This document shows, piece by piece, positions 60,042 to 64,000 of a stretch of DNA of 64,000 bases (its first letter is position 1; the number at the start of each line of letters is the position of its first letter). The notes beneath the pieces are model-generated. The model worked only from the letters and a program-made list of their open reading frames with translations. It was not told where the DNA came from and did no database searches. A program made the translations under genes and the position numbers. This DNA is from an uncultured Sphingomonadaceae bacterium (GTDB lineage Bacteria; Pseudomonadota; Alphaproteobacteria; Sphingomonadales; Sphingomonadaceae): assembly GCA_947493955.1 (NCBI GenBank), contig CANLSQ010000003.1:186001-250000 (forward strand), written 5' to 3'.

Positions 60042-60756
60042 TCCAGTTCACTATTGTTGAGGGATTGACGGCGTCCAGCCCGTCTTCAGCATAGACCGCG
60101 TAGAGGGCCTGGGCGATGCGATAATCCTCGATATAGTCGATATCGACGCCAGCCAGCTTGGACAGCGGCTGAAGTACCGGATTATCGCCAACGAAATATT
60201 CGCGCGCCAAAATTTGCTGGCGCGGTGCCATGTAGATGCTGTTGGTCACTTTGAACCAATCGGGCAATTCCTGTGAAATTGTATGATTGCGGCTGGCTTC
60301 ATAATTGAGCGCGCCTTCGCGCGACCAGAAATATTCCTTCATCAAATTGACACCTAGCAAGGAGTCATTCTCGCCGTGGATGACCTGATCAAGATAGGCG
60401 CGAAAAGCATCGGAATATTCCTGCGGTGCCATTAACGGACAAACCACGGTGGACCAAGCGATATGGGTGTGGGGTATATCCCGCACGATTCCGGTTATGA
60501 CGTCGCGAAATGGCGCAATATGGTCAACTGCCAAATGGCGCGCACGGTGATGGCGAGAGACGCCGAAACGGTCGCCCAATTCCAAAAACGCCTTGTCTTC
60601 GCTCGATAGATAAATCCGCCGCGGGTCGATTATTTTGGTCAGCTGCGCCAACTTCCATTCGATCAGCGTTTCCTGATCCCCAAAGGGAAGCAAGCATTTC
60701 TCCGCAATGCGTGAACTTCCACGTCGAACCGGTACGATTACTCCCAGATCATACAT
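60007..60756 (-). CDS. Cytidylyltransferase-like protein (NeuA/KdsB superfamily)
   Basis: A 249-residue sugar nucleotidyltransferase of the acylneuraminate/KDO cytidylyltransferase fold. The nucleotide-binding loop is VIVPVRRGSSRIAEKCLLPF at the N-terminus, with an Arg-Gly-Ser-x-Arg and a Lys as in NeuA and KdsB; CPLMAPQEYSDAF near 105 is the usual sugar-side segment. It probably activates a 2-keto sugar acid with CTP. Gene overlaps tie it to the HAD phosphatase, and a glycosyltransferase-like gene precedes it by 24 bp. The substrate is not established. Confidence 0.8.
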   Translation of the reverse strand: MYDLGVIVPVRRGSSRIAEKCLLPFGDQETLIEWKLAQLTKIIDPRRIYLSSEDKAFLELGDRFGVSRHHRARHLAVDHIAPFRDVITGIVRDIPHTHIAWSTVVCPLMAPQEYSDAFRAYLDQVIHGENDSLLGVNLMKEYFWSREGALNYEASRNHTISQELPDWFKVTNSIYMAPRQQILAREYFVGDNPVLQPLSKLAGVDIDYIEDYRIAQALYAVYAEDGLDAVNPSTIVNWSAHDPDFPVAI

Positions 60757-60780
60757 GAGCGGTGTCCTTTTTGATTGCTC

Positions 60781-61977
60781 TCATGCAGCTTTCTCCAATG
60801 GCTGGTCGAGATAGCGGGTTATGGCATGGCTCCAGCGATCTGGATCAACCGGCTGGATCATGCGAGAAACAATTTCATCGGCATCAAGGGTAGGATCGGT
60901 GGGGTCAAACACGCTATTGGCAAGATGGAAGGCAAACCAGCGGCGTGCCAAAGCAGGGTCTGCCCGCCTAGCCGTACCGCCAGCAATATCGGCAAGAAAT
61001 GTGGGCAAATCTCTGTAGGCATGAAGCCAGTCGCCCGTCGCAAAATCGGACAGTCGCAAAATGGGTGTTCCAAGTGCTGCGCATGCAGACCAGCTTTTGG
61101 AATTACCAACAATCATACCGTCACAATATTGGCTCAAAGCCAATGTGGTATGACCGGCCTCCTCGTTGCTGCCGAGCATTACGACCTGACCATGTCTGGC
61201 CGATATGGCAGCATCAACCGCACGGTTGTCGCCATATAGTTCATTTAAAGGATGGTTGGTTACGGCGAGGATAGCATCATCGCCCAATGCCGATGCGAGT
61301 TCCAAGATCATCTCAGCATTGTTTGAATAGCGATGGTGTTGCCCGAAGAAATTCTCTTCGTGCTCATATTCCAGTGGCAAGCCGATAATGATTTTGTCGT
61401 TTGGCAGACCCGTTTTTGTCAAAAACTCTGCACGGGTCGAAAGCGCTATGTCTGAAAGCATTTGTTCCCACAAGGGCTCGGCAAGCCGGTCAAGCTCGTC
61501 GGCCTGTTCAGATAAAAAAGAGGGCATCAGGCCATGATCGAACAGCGACGGGGGCAAGGATATCCAGTTGCTTCCCGTCCGGAAAGGCGGTGCAGCGCCT
61601 TCCATAATATAGCGCACAATGCCTGGAAATCGCCTGGGTGTGGCAATATCGGCGCTGCGACACAAAACAAGATCTGGATCAATGTCATCAACCAACGCAA
61701 AAAGATCATCTTCTCCGCTGGCGTCGGTGCGTAACAGGGGATGATCCGGGCCATCCAGCACATACCAGCGGACATGATCTAGATCGCTAATCAAATGGAT
61801 TTGTTCTTCACCGATGCCAGTATTCTGCCATAGTGGCGACACCAGCACATGAACCTCATGATCCCGGGCAATGGCTCTGATCAAATGGACAACAATATTT
61901 TCGAACCACCATGGGGTTACGACGGGCAGGTAAAATAATATGACTTTCCTTTCCTTTGTCACCACATGTTCCAACAT
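60781..61977 (-). CDS. Glycosyltransferase-like protein (GT-B fold suspected)
   Basis: A 398-residue soluble protein. The N-terminal half looks Rossmann-like (KVILFYLPVVTPWWFENIVV, HEVHVLVSPLW) and the C-terminal half has AILAVTNHPLNELYG and MLGSNEEAGHTTLALSQYCD then IVGNSKSWSACAALGTPILR, close to the donor-binding Ser/Gly pattern of GT-B and polysialyl/capsule transferases. No family can be named with certainty. It is the first gene of the four-gene unit. ATG 61977 is chosen because AGAAGGGA lies just upstream; the longer frame to 62013 lacks this. Expected role: transferring the CMP-activated sugar to a surface glycan. Confidence 0.6.
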   Translation of the reverse strand: MLEHVVTKERKVILFYLPVVTPWWFENIVVHLIRAIARDHEVHVLVSPLWQNTGIGEEQIHLISDLDHVRWYVLDGPDHPLLRTDASGEDDLFALVDDIDPDLVLCRSADIATPRRFPGIVRYIMEGAAPPFRTGSNWISLPPSLFDHGLMPSFLSEQADELDRLAEPLWEQMLSDIALSTRAEFLTKTGLPNDKIIIGLPLEYEHEENFFGQHHRYSNNAEMILELASALGDDAILAVTNHPLNELYGDNRAVDAAISARHGQVVMLGSNEEAGHTTLALSQYCDGMIVGNSKSWSACAALGTPILRLSDFATGDWLHAYRDLPTFLADIAGGTARRADPALARRWFAFHLANSVFDPTDPTLDADEIVSRMIQPVDPDRWSHAITRYLDQPLEKAA

Positions 61978-62247
61978 CGCTTTCCCTTCTCTTGAACACT
62001 CCTGCCGAAGCAATCAGACCCAATGACCCGCCGTCTTTGTTCCGAAGGCACGCACATCGCTTGCGAAAGCAGAGCAAACTATATGCCAACCGCTTTGCAA
62101 TTCTGCTTAAGTGACTGTATTTTGGGAATATCGGGAAGTTCGAATGTTCGCGGGTGTTGGGTCAACTTCCGAAAACGGCAAAAATTAGTTCAACCCGGCA
62201 AGATTTTGCCGGACCCAGATTGTTTTGGGGATTGCCAGACAACTAAC

Positions 62248-62308
62248 GTCCGCTTTCGGGATATTGCAGTCACATCGATGGCGTCCGCTTTGGGCGCAAA
62301 AGCGGATA
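62248..62308. repeat. R2 REP-like elements, tandem pair
   Basis: Two R2 cores lie 14 bp apart: GTCCGCTTTCGGGATATTGC at 62248-62267 and GTCCGCTTTGGGCGCAAAAG with its AGCGGAT arm at 62283-62308. They sit before the kinase gene; another copy follows the next gene at 63629. The rest of the 415-bp gap from 61978 shows no gene, tRNA or clear promoter. Confidence 0.7.
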
Positions 62309-62392
62309 TTGGGAAATCAAGTTAGGCAGCAGTCAGTTAGTTCGCGACCCAATGGCCGACTTTGCAAATGAACCAGCTTGTTCCATACCTTC

Positions 62393-62965
62393 ATGATGAA
62401 CGAAAAAGGATTCGTCGTAGTCTCTGGCTTACCCGCATCAGGTAAGACCACAATTGGTCGGTGGCTAGCAGAAGCTCTTGGCTGGCCGATCCTCGACAAA
62501 GACGACTTTCTTGAAGCTGAGTTTGACAAGTTTTCTGCAATCGACATGGCTCGCAGACAACAATTAAGCCGCAAGAGCGACGCCATATTTGAACAGCGTG
62601 CAAAAGGTCAGTCCTCTGGTGTACTGGTCTCATTCTGGCGACCATCAGATCAATTGGTATCATACGGAACTGCGACAGAGTGGATTTCCGAGCTGCAATC
62701 GCCAGTCGTCGAACTTCATTGCCGGTGCGATCCAGCCGTGGCGCAAAAGCGATTCTCAAGCCGGACACGGCACCCAGGCCACAACGATGCCCTTCGACTT
62801 GACGGCCTGGCGCGACAGTTTGATGAGCTTGCACCGCTGGGCCCACTAGGGATCTGGCCTTGCGTAACCATTGAAACAACCGACCTACGAGATATTGATA
62901 CAGTCGGCGAGCGAGCGACTGAGGAAGTCCGGCGGCTTCTCTATTCCTTCGCGACCAAGGGGTGA
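62393..62965 (+). CDS. P-loop kinase/AAA-family ATPase
   Basis: A 190-residue P-loop nucleoside/small-molecule kinase-like protein. Walker A is VVSGLPASGKTTIGRWLAEA near residue 10, then LDKDDFLEAEFDKF near 34 as in zeta-toxin/chloramphenicol phosphotransferase-like kinases, and ELHCRCDPAVAQKRFSSRTR near 112 with the lid Arg residues. The substrate is unknown; resemblance includes gluconate/shikimate kinase-like and antibiotic kinases. ATG 62393 is used. It lies 57 bp before a nucleotidyltransferase gene, and R2 repeats bracket the pair. Confidence 0.72.
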   Translation: MMNEKGFVVVSGLPASGKTTIGRWLAEALGWPILDKDDFLEAEFDKFSAIDMARRQQLSRKSDAIFEQRAKGQSSGVLVSFWRPSDQLVSYGTATEWISELQSPVVELHCRCDPAVAQKRFSSRTRHPGHNDALRLDGLARQFDELAPLGPLGIWPCVTIETTDLRDIDTVGERATEEVRRLLYSFATKG

Positions 62966-63022
62966 ATAGCCTCTCTTGGCTTCTGAGGTTTCAATCGTGC
63001 GGGAAAGCGGTAGACCTGTTTA

Positions 63023-63580
63023 ATGAATCATGCTGTTCAAATCGAAACGATGCTTCGCAACGACCCACTGCGCTGGCACTTGCTTGAAATAGTTGCGGAG
63101 CTGGAGCTTCCCGATTGTTGGATCGCAGCTGGTTTTGTCAGAAATGCAGTCTGGGACTCGCTTCATGATCACACTCAAAGCCCATTGCTGAGCGATGTCG
63201 ACGTCATCTGGTTTGACCGCAGTGATGCAGACCAGGTTCGTGACCGGGAGATCGAGGAAAAGTTGCGCAGCGCTGAGCCATCGATCGACTGGTCGGTCAA
63301 GAACCAGGCCCGGATGCACGCGCGCAACGGAGACATACCGTACAAGTCTGCGACCGATGCGATGCGCTATTGGCCAGAAACAGCAACAGCAGTTGCGGCG
63401 AGGCGAGTCCGTTCGGATCGATGTGAAATCGCTTACCCGCTGGGCTTAGACGACCTTTTCCGGCTTGTGCTTCGCCCAACCAAGCAATTCGTCGCTCAAA
63501 AGCGATCGATTTTTGAGGAGCGGGTTCGAGCCAAGGCCTGGCTTCGCAATTGGCCTATGCTGACGATTGAAGGGTTTTAG
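63023..63580 (+). CDS. Nucleotidyltransferase family protein (DUF925-like)
   Basis: A 185-residue member of the minimal nucleotidyltransferase superfamily resembling DUF925. The catalytic region has WIAAGFVRNAVWDSLHD near residue 33 (G-x-x-R-N) and LSDVDVIWFDRSD near 56 (paired Asp), then NQARMHARNGDIPYKSATDA near 92. Such proteins are sometimes antibiotic or tRNA modifying or of unknown function. It follows the kinase gene on the same strand and ends 49 bp before an R2 repeat. Substrate unknown. Confidence 0.78.
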   Translation: MNHAVQIETMLRNDPLRWHLLEIVAELELPDCWIAAGFVRNAVWDSLHDHTQSPLLSDVDVIWFDRSDADQVRDREIEEKLRSAEPSIDWSVKNQARMHARNGDIPYKSATDAMRYWPETATAVAARRVRSDRCEIAYPLGLDDLFRLVLRPTKQFVAQKRSIFEERVRAKAWLRNWPMLTIEGF

Positions 63581-63628
63581 ATGAGCTTTCACAGCAATTA
63601 AAATGATCGGATTTGACGCCAAACTTGT

Positions 63629-63652
63629 GTCCGCTTTCGGGATAAAGCGGAT
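63629..63652. repeat. R2 REP-like palindrome, copy closing the kinase/nucleotidyltransferase pair
   Basis: GTCCGCTTT (63629-63637), CGGGAT and AAAGCGGAT form the clearest R2 palindrome. It faces the pair at 62248-62308 across two genes. Confidence 0.72.
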
Positions 63653-63716
63653 ACCATAATCACACATTTTATCGTTCGGTGGAACCGCATTACAACCGAG
63701 TCTGCTCAATCGAGCG

Positions 63717-64000
63717 TCATTCCACCTTCGGCTTGCGCGCTCGCAGTGCGACCAGCAGTCCGGCCATGGCAAGCAGCGCGCCGGCGGCTGGCAAAACGGT
63801 CCAGACATAACCTTCGAACAGCGTTGAAAGGATCATCGCGACGACTGGCACCAGCACGCTGGAATAGGCCGCTTTTCCGGCTCCGATTTCGCGCAGGAGC
63901 GCAAAATAGAGCGGAAAGGTGATTACCGAGCCGACAATGGCGAGATAGACGATGCCGCCAAGATAGGCGGCGCGCATTTCGATCACGGGCGGGCCGACAG
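63717..64000 (-). CDS. EamA/DMT-family transporter, C-terminal part (cut by window edge)
   Basis: At least the last 94 residues of an inner-membrane drug/metabolite transporter; the frame is open to the window edge, so the start lies outside. Visible are the last three helices (YLGGIVYLAIVGSVITFPLY, AAYSSVLVPVVAMILSTLFE, VLPAAGALLAMAGLLVAL) and a basic tail (RARKPKVE). The pattern YFALLREIGAGKAAYSSVLV matches the second EamA repeat. Substrate unknown. Confidence 0.82.
   Translation of the reverse strand, partial: VGPPVIEMRAAYLGGIVYLAIVGSVITFPLYFALLREIGAGKAAYSSVLVPVVAMILSTLFEGYVWTVLPAAGALLAMAGLLVALRARKPKVE

Noticed and set aside
1-64000. tRNA, rRNA or CRISPR features
   Set aside because: No tRNA T-loop/acceptor pattern, rRNA segment or regularly spaced short repeats were found in the intergenic regions by reading; a covariance-model scan was not possible.

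Overview
The window reads as chromosomal DNA of a sphingomonad alphaproteobacterium (order Sphingomonadales, closest in feel to Sphingorhabdus/Parasphingorhabdus or Sphingopyxis; this is inference from gene content, no search was run). Pointers are a CpdR-like regulator divergent from an N-formylglutamate amidohydrolase, a three-gene proton-translocating transhydrogenase with an aa3-oxidase subunit IV gene, a TonB receptor of the sphingomonad type, a SapC-family protein, an alphaproteobacterial GshA, and a full alphaproteobacterial gene transfer agent (GTA) cluster.

Layout. 0-8 kb: cpdR start, amidohydrolase, a likely small RNA, SapC-family protein, FAD-linked oxidase, DEAD-box helicase, lipoprotein, sigma-54 response regulator. 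8-12.7 kb: cytochrome oxidase subunit IV, pntAA-pntAB-pntB, aspartate racemase-like protein, DUF1993. 12.8-19.5 kb: beta-helix protein plus diheme cytochrome, DUF2147, Bcr/CflA-type efflux pump, a pentapeptide/LprI-like secreted protein overlapping dinB. 19.6-31.3 kb: TonB receptor, gshA, YqaA-like protein, sodium:alanine symporter, DUF2855, cNMP/patatin phospholipase, DUF6151, lipase-like lipoprotein.

31.5-48.0 kb: a GTA/HK97-type head-tail cluster in the canonical order: terminase small and large subunits, portal, small membrane protein, protease, capsid, connectors, tail terminator, major tail protein, chaperones, short tape measure, DUF2460, DUF2163, NlpC/P60, host-contact protein, DUF2793. 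There is no integrase, replication or lysis module inside it. It has a strong sigma70-like promoter followed by a terminator-like leader hairpin, an antisense secreted-protein gene wedged between protease and capsid, three copies of a 200-250 bp inverted-repeat element at gene junctions, and a DUF2460 gene fused to a large glycosidase-like N-terminal part with a perfect internal ribosome start at the fusion point.

48.2-64 kb: OmpA-like porin with a 21-proline linker, AHH nuclease-like protein, purine genes purC and purS-purQ separated by a surface lipoprotein/Slam pair, DUF4349 lipoprotein, NTF2-like protein, parC, then a four-gene operon (glycosyltransferase-like protein, CMP-sugar transferase-like protein, HAD phosphatase, KDPG aldolase) that could make and attach a 3-deoxy sugar acid. 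The end holds a two-gene cassette (P-loop kinase, nucleotidyltransferase) bracketed by REP-like repeats, and the tail of an EamA transporter cut by the window edge.

No rRNA, tRNA, CRISPR array or insertion-sequence transposase was seen. All family names are from reading the translated sequences and motifs; none was checked against a database.
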